From the NCBI RefSeq assembly GCF_050948215.1, contig NC_135158.1:2961822-3025821 (forward strand): DNA of 64,000 bases. Direction: 5' to 3'. Shown here piece by piece: positions 35,540 to 47,480 of the stretch. A program made the translations under genes and the position numbers. Source of the DNA: Halictus rubicundus (lineage: Eukaryota > Arthropoda > Insecta > Hymenoptera > Halictidae). How positions within the stretch are numbered: the first letter of the stretch is position 1; each line of letters opens with the position of its first letter. The notes beneath the pieces are model-generated. The model was given only the letters and a program-made list of their open reading frames with translations, was not told the DNA's origin and made no database searches.

Positions 35540-36219
35540 GCTGCTGCAGCCGTTGGCATCCTCTAACCGCGCGCGCGACCAGCCGCTAGAAAAACCCATT
35601 TTACGTGGCGTGGAAAAAAGGGAATTAATATGGAAACGGTGGAGGGTGAAGCGGACTCGGCACAAAACGGCCGAACCCGCCGCGCGCAATAAACGGCGAA
35701 CGGCTTTTTTCTCCCCCGGCGGATTCAATCGAATTCGCCGGGTTCGACGTTTCGTTCGGCCCGAATTTTCTGAATTTCACCGTTCCTGCACTAGTATTTA
35801 GGTCGCGCGAGGCGGATCCAATTTTTTCGGGGGACGGGGGGACGACCTACATACATACATGCACAGCCCGAAGCTTAATCATCGTTTGTTTCGTCGGAGA
35901 TCGGGCGCACGTGATATTCCCAAGATTGTCCATTTCATCGCATCGACCGAAGAAGAATGCCAATATGTTTGGTCAATTAATTCTCGCGACCTAATCGTCG
36001 ATTAGGTTTTTTTTAGGTTTGATTTTCTTTTTCCCGGTTGAACGAATCTCGTCCGACAGAATTATTTTTTAACGAAGGAAGAATCCCGTCCGTTTACTAA
36101 GGAGGTGTTAATGATCGACGAACAGGAATTTCGAACGTGAGAAATAAAGCGTCCGGACATGATGAAATATTTCGAATAGCTGGAGGGAACCGGCCCGGGA
36201 CGAGTTAGCTTAGGAAACA

Positions 36220-36325
36220 GCGAGGACAGTGAATGAATAATTCAGTTAATTAACCCCGACACCCGCGGAATAATATGGCGGCCGGTGTTAATTAATTATT
36301 AACCGCCAGTCTTTAAACAAGGACG
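36220..36325. promoter_or_regulatory. Candidate conserved noncoding element
   Basis: The segment carries GTTAATTAACC, GGCGGCCGG and TTAATTAATTATTAACCG words, i.e. TAAT-type homeodomain-like cores embedded in CpG-rich sequence. The call is from composition only. No alignment is available. Confidence 0.25.
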
Positions 36326-37013
36326 GGGAGTAGCGGCGCGATGAACGTTACTTCCGGAGAGAGCACCAATACCACAGCACCGGCAAAAATCCACGATTTC
36401 CCGGGAGCAGAATATAATGCGCACGGCAAACTGCGCGCTGCATAAAGCGTATTATTCCGAATCGATTAGCCCCGCGATCAGCAATTTCGTGCGGGGACAA
36501 AAGCATGCAACAGCACGCGCCTACGTTTCCGGAATCGCTTGCGGAATATTCATCGACTGCCAATGTAAATTTCCAGCGTGGCTCTAGTTGCTTAACTTCC
36601 TATTTTGCCCCAAATACTATTAAGCCAACGCATCTTCTCCGCTTTTCACTCAATCGATTCCAACTCGCACAATTCTGCAATTCCATTCGAGGTTGCATCA
36701 TTAAAATACAAAAACTCGTTCGTGTATATTAACGACTGAAATTTATGATGAAGTTTTCAAACAGAATCCATTATACGCGAATTCTTTCCTTTAGGTTGAA
36801 ATGAAATTCTGCATTCTTGTAATCATTATTTAAACATCAAGCTAAATGCAGATCTAAAATAAATGTCAATTTTTCATTCGTCTTAAGGGATTATTTTGAT
36901 CGTGAAGGAAATTGTATTGCAGTGAGTTAATATGTGCAAGAACGAATGAGAACTTCAAATCACAGTGGCTATTATGTAAAGAAAGGTATGCACGCGAAAG
37001 TACAAGAGTAAAT

Positions 37014-37078
37014 GCTTCGTTGGTCTAATGAATCGCATTCTTGTCTACCACGAAATCGACTCGGGTTCAATTCTCGGA
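37014..37078 (+). repeat. tRNA-Gly-like sequence, decayed
   Basis: GCTTCGTTGGTCTAATGA, an anticodon-arm-like CTTGTCTACCACGA and a T-arm CTCGGGTTCAATTCTCGG follow the order and spacing of a tRNA-Gly/Asp-type gene. The T-arm still pairs. The 3' acceptor strand is replaced by A-rich sequence, so it is not a functional tRNA. It directly precedes the tandem duplication at 37.1-37.4 kb and may be the head of a SINE-like unit. Confidence 0.5.
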
Positions 37079-37095
37079 AAAACCTGCACCCTTAA

Positions 37096-37236
37096 TCACG
37101 GAACTACCCCCATTTTCTCTGCTGGATTGCCACAAGCAACCCCTAGTGAAATATTCCGCACACCGTCGGATCCTCCACCTAATAAATTCGATTTTTTCTT
37201 TAAAAATTCCGAAAAACCGACCCACGAATCTGTTTA
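37096..37236 (+). repeat. Tandem duplication, copy 1
   Basis: Shared blocks with copy 2 are TCACG-AACT, ATTTTC-CTGCTGGATT, AGCAACCCCTA and CACCTAATAAATTCGA. Copies are offset by 171-172 bases. A TTG-initiated frame spans both copies, but an indel breaks phase between them, so coding is unlikely. Confidence 0.75.
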
Positions 37237-37266
37237 ATTCTAATTCTAAGACTACTGAATACTTCA

Positions 37267-37407
37267 TCACGAAACTGCCCTTATTTTCCCTGCTGGATTT
37301 CTTCGAGCAACCCCTAAAAAAGTTCCCCCTGCAGTACTTTATTCTCCCACCTAATAAATTCGAATCTTCTTTTGAGGATTTCAAAAAATCAACCACTGTA
37401 CCTACTC
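37267..37407 (+). repeat. Tandem duplication, copy 2
   Basis: Second copy of the block above. CTGCTGGATT and CACCTAATAAATTCGA are retained with moderate divergence elsewhere. Confidence 0.75.
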
Positions 37408-37550
37408 GAACTGAAATTACAACCATTGTTATTCATTCATCTCTAAGGAAGGCTTTCACTTGCTTGTATCTCACGAGTTTCCATTCGCCCTCTGACAGTA
37501 TTCAAAAAGAGCCATCCCTCCGATCAGCATAATCTTGAAAATATCGACTA

Positions 37551-37620
37551 CAAGTACGAGTACTAGGATCGAACTGGTTTTCCTGCGCACACACGTCAGT
37601 GGTATCGACCGAAATCAGCC
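37551..37620 (-). repeat. tRNA-like sequence, weak
   Basis: The minus strand reads TCGGTCGATACCACTGACG and then CCAGTTCGATCCTAGTACTCG. The GTTCGATCC word fits a B box and the first word loosely fits a D-arm. It has opposite orientation to the tRNA-like element at 37014, so the two bracket the tandem duplication. Confidence 0.35.
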
Positions 37621-38390
37621 CCCGAGAAGGTTTACACGCCCCTCGCGAAGGGGTTGAACCGAGTACAGGAATTTATTCGCGTTTCTTCCCGGTCCGTTAT
37701 CGCTGCTAGTCATTTCCTCGACGCAGGATGGTAAGTCTATGGTGCATGGTGGGGGCGGGGGGAGGGGGTGGCGGGGTTGTGCACGAGGGAACTCTCGGTG
37801 GCAACAAATCAAGATCAGGTGGCAAGAGTTGTTGGGGGCGCGAGCAGAATGAACAGCCCACCCTTGGAAGCGAATCGAGTGGCGCGTAGGCGATCGAGGT
37901 CGTATAATAAATAAGGCTTAAGGAGGAGAGACCGGAGTATCGATGTCCCCTAAGTAGAGAAGTCGAGCCGTTGCAAGGAGACGGTCGATTTACCGAGTTT
38001 CGAAAATGTACCCCGGTTGTCGCGGCCGGTATAAAGGGGTTGGAACGGGCCGGGGTTAAGTTGGTAAACGCCTCCGGAATCCATGGGGGATGACGGATGG
38101 AACCCCGTGCTCCACCACCTTGTGACCTTATGGCACACACCGTGTGCTGCTGCTGGTATGTTGTAGAGCACAATGCCATACGAATTTATGGCTCGCGAAT
38201 TCCTGACGCGAGTTGTTTATTCTTAGGGGTGTGTTCATGCCGCTCCGGGAATATTGTCACGTAGGTTACAAGCGCTTGTACCTCTCGGCCGCGCCGCTTT
38301 GATTTCCACCGAATTGTTTGCGAAGAATATTTCAGAAAAGCGTCACGTAGCTCGTTCGCCCCGGGAACTTCATCGAATTGTTTAGCTTTC

Positions 38391-38431
<41 letters not shown>

Positions 38432-38840
38432 AGAGAGTTTCTCTCTGTCAGAGGCCCTTTCTGTTCCGCTTCGCGGAAAGAATTTTCGAAAAATGCCCGG
38501 GAACGATTGTGACAAATGATTGCAAAGAGGGGCAAACGGAACGTGTTCGACGCGAAAGCGGAGGACAAGTGGGCGGAAAGAGTAAAGGGAGGGCGTAGCC
38601 GATGTTTACGAGTCAATCGACGGAGGAATCCGGGCGTCGGTTTCTTTTTAACAAACGCGAGAGGCACTCCGTCCCCCTCGGGAACGACTCGTGATACTCG
38701 TGTCTATCGATAACTACCCTCGTACAACTGTCCGCACGAGTGGACCGGAAAAAGAGATCCGCAATCCGTCCCCGATACCAGATACAGGCGAGCTACCGTG
38801 AAATCGGGACACTTCGGCTGTGTTTTTTCTGTGTAGCCCC
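37621..38840. other. GC-rich unique DNA, no gene seen
   Basis: CpG-rich with a GA/G tract. A 157-codon minus frame at 37706-38179 has no recognised domain and overlaps other frames. Confidence 0.45.
38399..38437 (+). repeat. (AG)n tract followed by G-run
   Basis: About 26 bases of AG repeat run into eight G bases and a short GAGA tail. Confidence 0.93.
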
Positions 38841-40000
38841 GACCGAGAACCACTCGAGAAATCTACTTGAAAATTCCAAATTTTGCACGAGAAGTTCCGC
38901 AGAAAAGTTACTTCGGAAAGAGCTGCAGCGCGAACCTTCGAGTAGGATTGATCCGTGTCGAATCAGACCGACAGGAGATGTAATTGTGCCACGGATAGAA
39001 CACGACAGTTCGTACATTACGTACAGTCTGGTAACTGGAACATGATTATGCGCTGCAGACGGGAAAGTGAGGATCGTGCTTAGTCAGCCGCGAGAGACAA
39101 AAGCGTCTATAGTCGGACGGTCTGTAATAGAGAAATTAAAATTCTGGAAAAGAAGAGAAGAGTGAGATGCGATATCAATGGACTGGTAGAAGAAATTAAA
39201 TAGAGAGGCTAGTAGAATAAGCAAATACATAGTCTGAAAGAAAAACAGATTGGTTGGACTGGCAAATTTAAATGGTCATAACTCCGACAAAAATGATCGT
39301 ATCAATGTCAATAAAAAATTGTTTCAATGCGTACAATCTCTATTTGCACATGCTTTTGGAAATACTAGCTGCATTGCTTTTCGGTAATGTTATAGCGATA
39401 TAAACAGCATGTAGAATTTTTATATAATTTTTTAATGTCAAATTTCTAATGTTATACAGAACGAACCAAATTTTTTACACTAATGGAGCTTGTATCCTGT
39501 GAAAGCATATTCTGTACCGTGCAGAATCAGCTCTGAGTGGTTGTTGGACGATTTTTCTTAGTCGAGTTATTTGAGTTCAGAGATCGGTCTCATGACTTGA
39601 TCTGTCTCTAGACAGCGAATTTGTAAATATCCTAACTAATTATTCACAAGTAATTACACAATCGCACTAGTGAAATAACCCATTATGTAGTCAGACAAAG
39701 GAATTAAACGCATGAATAATCAAGCCAACGAAATGAATCAATGTAAAATCATAATACCTGTACAACAAATAAATGTATATTCGGACCAGTAGAATGAGTG
39801 AGTACATAATCAGACTAGTCGAACAAACCGAACATTCTAAAACCATTTTACCCCTAACCAAAACGACATGCCAACGAACCATGCACAATTCCAAATCCAG
39901 TCCTCAGTTGCGCAACCCTTGTTTCTCACGCAAGTCGCACACCAGTGACTCTGAATGACAAGTTGAGACAAAAGTAAATCAAGGATGCAATTTTGTCTGG
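38841..40000 (+). repeat. Degenerate CAGAC/AGTAGAAT array (plus orientation), interrupted
   Basis: Core words include ACTGGTAGAAG and GCTAGTAGAATAAGC (39180-39225), ATAGTCTGAAAG, TAGTCAGACAAAGG (39689), CAGTAGAATGAGTG (39787) and AATCAGACTAG (39809). The spacing is irregular. A block without core words at about 39250-39640 interrupts the array. Confidence 0.5.
39250..39640. repeat. AT-rich patch interrupting the array
   Basis: Begins with a TCATAACTCCGACAAAAAT word loosely like the one in the 22.6-kb patch, and is otherwise AT-rich and free of array core words. No terminal repeats were found. Confidence 0.25.
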
Positions 40001-42270
40001 CAGAATTCGTCAAGGGAGGTTCTTCGCAGCACATAAAAGGGTCCATTGTCGCGGGTGGATGTCTGTGCCGAACCAGCATAGAAATTTCGTAGGAATCGGA
40101 AGGATAGGGGGTAGCTCGGGGGTAGCTCCCCCTTCGATTGAAATAAAATCATCCGCAGGCGGCGTAACGAACTAATTGACTCTCCCTCCTCCTCGGGACT
40201 GGCTTTCTCTCTCGTTTCCTTCGCGTGGCGAAAGGATCGCGAGCTAGGCGAGGAGGTGCGCGGAGGTGCGGAGTAACAATTTGCGAGCGATGAATAAAGA
40301 AGCGAGCGAATCCGCGGCCGTTTCGCCCTCCATTACGGCGAAAACTTCGCCCGTGCCTGGGGGGATCGTAACGAGCCCCGATTCCGGACTGGCAACGCGG
40401 CAAAGGAAACACTCCGGGACCATCGTCGACGATGCTCGTTCACCAACCCCTCATTCCATACCTGTCCTCGTTCAGACCAGGCCACCACCCCTATCGAGCT
40501 GCATCGTTATTAGCGTGTTTTTCACTCGTCATCTTCGACGTTATTCTCCTAAGTCCACTTTTTCAACGAGCCTTCCACGCTGATTTTCAATTGCACTCCT
40601 CGATATCTTCCGAAATTATTCAACCCCCGTGTTCTCTGATAATGAGAATTTTACTTCCCCAGCGGGCCAGCGATATTTCCTCGCGAAATTCCTCCGCAAC
40701 GAGCCCGATGAAAGTTTATTTCATTCGGTAATTGCACAGTTGATCGGTCGAAATTTTCTGACGTTCGCGTCGGAATTTTGTTGATCCGTATTTCGGTGCA
40801 GGGGTTCTGACGTCTCTGTTGCCGTATTTAATAGTATTTTAATTCCATCTTGGATTTATTCTCAAGAAAACCGAATTTGAAGATTCGTCAAGGACACTTA
40901 TTATTCAGTGAAAACTGGCTTTCGATTCTCGATCCTGTAAACATTAATGCACGAGAATTTCAAAAAAAGTACATCTTGTTTAAACAAGTTTTACTTCATA
41001 TTATCGGCTTACTTCTTCCTGTACAATCATCCCCTTTCCGATATCAGGATAAAAATCGAAATGCATTGCTTCCGCGTCTCCCCAAAGCAGACTAAAAAAT
41101 GGACGACTGTTCAATATTACATCGGGGAGAATTACGTCTTGGAAAAGCTCGCAAAATTCTGCAAGAAGATGCGATCGCCTCGTAAGAAGACATCGGCAGC
41201 GGTGGCGTCCGAGTATAGCGCATGGCAGCGTGGTAGCGTGGGTGGTCTCGAGGGCGCCCCAGATTTTCTTATCAACAGCAGGCCGTTCCATAAACAAGAA
41301 ATCCAATGTGGCGGTCGCCCGATGCACGCCTCGATCTTCAAGGAAAAATGGCGCGGTGCTTATCAGACGCGGTTCTCGCAGCTTCCTGGAAAAGCTGCGA
41401 TATCGAATCGATTGTCAGACGTCCAAAGATCGCAGACGCCGAGGAAGCAGAGAAAAAAAAAATCGGCGGAAAGCTCGTGTGGGATTCGATCGCCGATTCG
41501 ACGTCCGTTAATTCACCGAGAATCGTCAGACGAAAAATTGGAATCCAACCCCTCCCCTGAGGAAGAGGGGTGCGGGTCTCTAGGTGTCCTCTTTGATCCT
41601 TTGTTTCTTCCACGACATCGAGCACCAATTGAAACGGGCGCAAAGTGGAGATGGAAATCGATGGGAACCTTACACCGGCGGCGCAGATTAACTTGATTTC
41701 TCGAATAAAAGTCCAATCGGAGGCGGCTGCTATTTATCGACGCCGTCTGCCGACTTCTACGGAAACGGCTCTCCATTTTACCCTCGTCGAGACGCGTCTC
41801 GATCCGTTTCGGGACCGAGAACGGTCTTACGGTGCGCAAAGCGGGCGTACAAAACGCCTTCAATCGCGACACTCTGGCGTTTCAATCGTTTCACAGCTGA
41901 ATTACCTATTCGCTTCCACAATGCTCTAAGGAGACGTTTGTTAACCCGTCTAATCTTTTCCATAAACTTCTTACTATCAACTAAGATTTACTCTCCACCA
42001 TTTTAAAACGGCAGCAACCTCCAAGGCTTTATGCATTAGAAGAGCCGGTGAGCAGCAATTTAATTTATAAAAATTCTACGAGCTCACAACATGCTGCATG
42101 AGACGTAACTTAATCCTCCTTACCACCCCTAATTAGTATTTTCCTTTGAAATTATCTAGGACAAATTCGATCTTAAATATTTGTTGCACTAGATGAGCCA
42201 ATGAGCTTCCATTTTGTATATGAATGTTCCTTTGGCTACATTCAATTTAATTCTTTTGGCAGAAACACTC
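40001..42270. other. Unique DNA with a 249-codon frame of unknown status
   Basis: Contains the longest ATG-initiated frame of the window (40947-41696, +, 249 codons). It is rich in Arg, Lys and Ser in its second half and has no domain I recognise. Other frames on both strands overlap its 3' two thirds, and the region is GC-rich there. It could be chance, and I do not annotate it as a gene. Confidence 0.4.
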
Positions 42271-43150
42271 ATACAGTTCAGTCAAGGGTGCAAGCGAATA
42301 AATAGTGAGACTAGTCAACTACCTCCATTGTACATCAAACTGTGTTAATTGTACATTTCTCGCGATGTCAATAGCATTACAATGGGAGACGTTAGCAGAC
42401 AAGAAGTTTTGCTTGACGCCGGGTAAACTTGCGTTGTCGTTAGTTGGCCAAGTGGAATGGGGGCGTATCGCGCAGACAAACATAAGGCAATTATCCTGTC
42501 TGAATCGCGGGAGGCGTAAAAGAACAATAAGGTTGTCGAGCAGGTGGCAACCAGTTCCCTTTATACGATCGAGTGGAATGGGTCTTTCAAGTCCTTGGCC
42601 AGGCAGAGTGGAACGAGACTATTCAGGCGTGGACGAGTGCGGCGAATAGGATGAGGAAAGTTTCTGCGTCTGTGAAGTCTTTGGTTCTGTCTGTGGTGTC
42701 TGTGATAAGACTCGGCACTGAGGCTGATAATAAGTACATCTTTGGAAAGCAATACAGATAAATTATTCAGATTACGCAAGCATCAGGTGCTGATCTGCAA
42801 ACGAGCAAGTAGTACAGATCGGTACACAGTGAGACAACAGGAAAAGGGGCAAGATTTTGGTCCAAACAGTACAAACTAATAATTAGAGGTGCAGTACAAA
42901 TACGTAATTCAAACATAGCAAGCACAAGGTGTAAGTACATGATAAAGCAAGTAGAAAAGGTCTGTTTAAAATCAGGCAACAGCACAAGTTAGAAGAAGAT
43001 TGAAGCAGTTTTTGGAGTCAGTAGAATTGTACTCTCTATGGTCAGGCACGATGAGACTAATAAATTAATTCTTCAAAATTTAACTAGGTGAACGACATGT
43101 ACTGACGCGTCGGCGAGCAAGTGGAATAAGTCCGCGCACAGTCATGCAGC
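42271..43150 (+). repeat. Degenerate CAGAC/AGTGGAATG array (plus orientation)
   Basis: AAGTGGAATGG at about 42450, GAGTGGAATGG at 42571 and GAGTGGAACG at 42606 are core-like, the last two 35 apart. CGCAGACAAAC, GTGAGACAAC, GCAAGTAGAAAAGG, GTCAGTAGAATTG and GCAAGTGGAATAAG follow to 43.13 kb. An AT-rich interval at 42.87-42.92 kb separates sub-blocks. Confidence 0.5.
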
Positions 43151-44440
43151 GGGCAAGAGGACAACAAAACCGGCGTGCAGACTCGACAGCAATCGAAGCA
43201 GCGACACGAGAGACGTGAAACGAGCTTCCGACGACAAGAAGAATCCTGACGTCTTGCATTATGCTCGCGTGCCGCATCGGAAAGACGCAGTCACCTTGGG
43301 CGCGCGTGCATTTCCCATGAATATTCATGATTGTATCGCGGGCGGATGGGAACGCTATTGTTAAGGGGGGAGACGAGTAGAACAAGCAACAGAAAATCTT
43401 GTCGCGTCACGGAACCCGGTTGTAACATCGTCGTAACCACGTACAGTGTTCAACGGCGCGGTAAAGATTCGATGATCCGACGCTTAAATCTCCGCAGCGA
43501 GCCTGGAAAGCCGAGATCCCGGGGACGACCGGGACAATTAACCGAAGCCGACGAAATACAGCGTTGGGAGGGCGGAGCGGTGGGGGGAAGCCGATCTCTC
43601 AAAGGACATCCTTTCCTTGGATCGATTCGACAAGTGCAACACAAGGAATTCCGGACACGTACGTCTCCCGGCAGGAAGACGAAGGTAGGAACAGGAGGTG
43701 GAGGAGAGTTACAAAACGGTTTCGAGATGAAAGAATCGTTAAGAGGAGAGACATCGGACGGGCCGGCAACGAAATAAAACGATCTCGCCGTCGTCGTCGC
43801 GGAGGATCGAATGTCCGAAGCGACACGTTTCTGGACATCCTTTTGCCGCGATGAGGCTCCGTGAAAAGACCTCCAGGAACAAAGAGCGACAAGATGACGA
43901 GCAACGGATGAGGCAGGAGTGGCAGAACAATCGGGAATAGCAGAATTGCGAGAGGGGGCGGGCGAGGCCGATGTGGTTTTTGAACCATGCGCCCAACTAG
44001 ATTCCCCCCCCCCCCCCGACCTGCCCTACCACCTTCATTTCTGCATCCTCCGCGCAGGGATTTTAGAGGAGAAGAAAGAATTCGAGAAGAAAACAATGTA
44101 TCGTCGACGAAGACGCGTCCTGAATAACCCGCCCCGAGGATATCCATTGGTTTCGGCTTTTCATGGTTTTCCTTACACGGTCCCGTTTCCTAAAATGTTT
44201 CATCCTGCACGGCGAAGGTCCCGTGAAGGAGGCAGGGCCTGCGGATCGATGTGCCAAAATATTTCGGCCGTCAGATGATCAACGAACACCCGGTTTAACG
44301 GATGTTCTCCAGGTTAGATCTTTGATACCGGGAAATGATTATCATAGACGCGCTCCACGTTCCTCTATATTCGTCGGTGGATCGATGCGATGCTTGTATA
44401 TCCTATTCAGCCTGGAATTCATTACGGTACTTTGAAAAGG
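43151..44440. other. GC-rich unique DNA, no gene seen
   Basis: Overlapping frames of 148 (+) and 182 (-) codons lie in CpG- and purine-rich sequence without recognised domains. Confidence 0.45.
44004..44017 (+). repeat. Poly-C run (14)
   Basis: Fourteen consecutive C bases. Confidence 0.9.
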
Positions 44441-45560
44441 GTTAACATATTTCCGAGGGAAATGAGTTTACCGGCTCGTGGAAGTAGCAAGGCTGGAGAA
44501 TTGATCGGACAACTTGCGCGTGGGCGTGAATGATAGAGGTGGAGAAGATTGCCTTCAGCACGCCTCGAAGATAAGTGTAGTTCAGTCGGAATGACAGAAA
44601 TAGCGCTGAATACCCGGGGAGAGTTCGACGAAATTTTCGAGAGTTCGAAGAAAAAGTTTAGGGAATCGCCGAAGTAGAATGAGTTGGGAATTGATCAGAC
44701 AATTTCGAGTAGTGTTACTTACAAGGTAAATAGAATGAGACTGCCTTTAACTCTTCGAATAGTCAAGCACAATTAAATTAGATGTTGAAGAAAATAATTG
44801 AAAAGAATGGATCGTTAAATGGTCAGACTAGTTAAGTGAAAATGTCAAGATTCGATGAAAGAGACTGAGGGTGGCTTATCTTGGATAAATAGACCACAAT
44901 AAATCAATTAGAACTGTAGTGAACTCAAATCATACAATTCCATAGATACTGTAAGTTGAGTAGTTGGGGTATTAATCCAGCATGCTACAAAGAATTGTCG
45001 ACATAAGAGTCGTATAGTCAAGTACGGTGATCAAAATTATTGTAAATTCAGTGAAGAGAATTTAGTGGATTCTGGAAGTAGAATTTAGTTGAACACTGAA
45101 TGTAGCAAAGTTATACTTAGTTAGTTAAATAATTAAATATAAATTGCTCAAGAGGATAGTAAATACGGGAAGGAAAGTTTCACCAATTTTGGAAGTAGAG
45201 TAGGTCAGCAATTGGTCGGGCGAGCAGTATAAATTTGTGAAGAGCAAATATAGCAGAGTAAAATTGCATTTAGCTTGTCGAATAATGGTCCAGGATTGCA
45301 ACGAAATCACCTAAGTATATTTAATAGACCCTCTAAGTGGACTTACTCGGTGTCGGGTCAGACAACATGGACCATATCCTCATCGTCACAGAAATCGCAG
45401 TAAGATCGCTTATGTAAAAACACATATATCTGGAACCGTGACAGATATAAACTAAATTACTGACTTTCCCGTACCAAATTAATTGATACGTCTGTATCGA
45501 ATCAAAATAGAAGTTCGGTTTCCAGCTACAAGGTAAATATGTCAATTGTCCGACGACTTA
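44441..45560 (+). repeat. 35-bp-register CAGAC/AGTAGAAT array (plus orientation)
   Basis: GAAGTAGAATGAG at 44671 is followed by GATCAGACAATTTCGAGTAG, placing the next AGTAG at 44709, about 36 bases on. CAGACAATTTCGAGTAG is the longer core, with about six bases between the halves, as in the 18-kb array. Other words are GGTCAGACTAG (44820), GGAAGTAGAATTTAG (45075), GGAAGTAGAGTAGG (45190) and GGGTCAGACAACATGG near the 3' end. Confidence 0.6.
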
Positions 45561-47200
45561 GTCGCTGATCTGCACTACTCGGCTCGCCGATTTCTCTGTG
45601 CACCTTCTTCACGGAGACCGACAATTAGGGTCTCCTTATAATTCACGATAAGTCGAGCGTCCTTGACGGCTTGAGAAACGGAGACAACACAGTGTTCGCG
45701 AGTGTTTCCTTAAAATTCATGGCGAACCGAGTGTCCCTCCTTACTTGAACTACCGACATCCCTACTTCTCGTCAACGAGTAGCCCCATTCTCTCTTTCAA
45801 TAACAACAGATACTTTTCCGCCGGTCACGATGAGAGACGACGTCCTCGACCAAGCACGATTGTTAATTCCCCGCGTAAACGACAGTGCCGGCGAACAAAG
45901 GATTCTTTTCATAGCCTCGTTTCTTATCCGGCTGAATCATATTCCTCCAAGGTAACTGGCTTGTAGATGGCATAATAAACTGCGCGAGTCCCTCGCGGCT
46001 ACACAGCACGCGATGCTCGACATTACCATTTCAATTCGGCCCGGTTGATGTACAATCTTCCCGATCCGGGAAGAGTTCCGCCAAAATTAGGGGTTGAAAA
46101 AAAACCGCAACTCATTTATACCGTTCGGAATCAATTGCTCTTCCTCTCTCGGGCTATAACAATTTGTCCCGTTTGACCCAGTTTCGAGACTCGATGAAAT
46201 CGGAGGGTAACGATTCCTCGGATCGTTTTCATTCAAAGTTTTCGGGGGTGCTGCGCGAGGTCGCGAGCGGGGTGGGGTCACGGCGTTAACGTGATTAATC
46301 CGCGCGACGACCCGGCCACCGGGGGTCTTCGTCGGGCTCGCGACCCGTTAAACGGTGTAACCGACGAGCGGATAATTCGATGAAGTAATTCGGAATAATT
46401 GGGCGGCGAGGGCGCGCGCCAAGTTTGCCCGCGCGACAAATGCAATAATAAGAAAGCCGGGAAGCCCGGACCGGCTGCAATTAGCAGGCTCGAATCAACC
46501 GAGCCACCGGAGACGTCGTTAGATTACGGAATTTCATTTGCCGCCGGCTGCCCGGCTGACTTTGCCCTCGATGGAACAACAAGTCGACGACGACCGCCTT
46601 GTTTCTCTCGTTCGTCGCTCTACGCCGCGTCGGCCAACAGTCGCAAAACTCGTTCGGACGCTTGTACCGTCAAACATAGCTCTACACCATCAGATCTTCG
46701 ACTATTGATTTTCTTTTATGATTCGTTGCAAACTATAACCGTAAGCTACATTTTGGATCGTTAATATTTACAAGGAAACTCGAACAATATCGCGAAATCA
46801 ATTCAAAGCAAACTTGGATCGCGGCGGGACATCGCCGAAGAATATTGTCAGCTTGTTAGCGTACCCAGGGGCACTTAGAGTAACCGGAAGGAGGAGAACA
46901 CCTGTAGTACCAACTTCCTCATAAGACAAACTCCGCGTTTACCGAGTCAATACTCGTGGTCCCTTGCAGTTAAGTTTCTCCTCCCACAATTTGACTCTTC
47001 GCCGTTTCCCCTCGGGCCTGTCCACTCGTCAGAACTCCTTTATACTTTTCTCGCACTGTCCCGAACGCAATTCCGACCATTCACAGACATTATAAAACAA
47101 ATTTCGTCTGCATACACCCTTCATAAATGATTCCAATTTGTATTCCTTAAACTCAAACTCAAACAGAGACCTTACTTCTCAAACAACTCTAAACATCTTC
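45561..47200. other. Unique DNA, no gene seen
   Basis: CpG-rich at 46.0-46.7 kb and AT-rich after 47.0 kb. Frames up to 121 codons have no recognised domain. Confidence 0.45.
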
Positions 47201-47306
47201 AAACATCATCTTCAAAAATAGTGCAGAAATGACTGTACGATGCAAATATATACGTTCGTCAATTTGTAATGCCAACAGATTCTCAAAACTCCATTTTTCA
47301 AGCAGT

Positions 47307-47480
47307 GTCAAACGACTCCAAACATTCGAGATCAAATTGTCTGCACAATTGTCGCCTAGAACGCCATAAAACGGAACGCTGATGTACAATTTATCTCTCC
47401 ATCGTCTCCTACAGGTGTTTCCACATTATACAGCTCTTTTTTCACGCCGTCAAACAGCCCCAAACATTCAAGATCGAATC
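47307..47480 (+). repeat. Diverged tandem duplication, about 142-bp offset
   Basis: GTCAAACGACTCCAAACATT at 47307 recurs as GTCAAACAGCCCCAAACATT at 47449, each followed by CGAGATCAAATT or CAAGATCGAATC. Only these blocks are clearly shared. Confidence 0.55.

Larger units (their letters stand above)
35221..37013. other. GC-rich then AT-rich unique DNA
   Basis: CpG-rich to 36.55 kb with a CT tract. A 17-base near-perfect palindrome (CCTAATCG, one base, CGATTAGG) lies at 35990-36006. A TAAT-rich CpG block is at 36.22-36.32 kb. AT-rich from 36.7 kb. No gene seen. Confidence 0.45.

Noticed and set aside
37041..37532. 163-codon frame across the tandem duplication as a repeat protein
   Set aside because: It opens on TTG, and the two copies shift phase by one base (171 versus 172 offset), so the protein repeat is not maintained.
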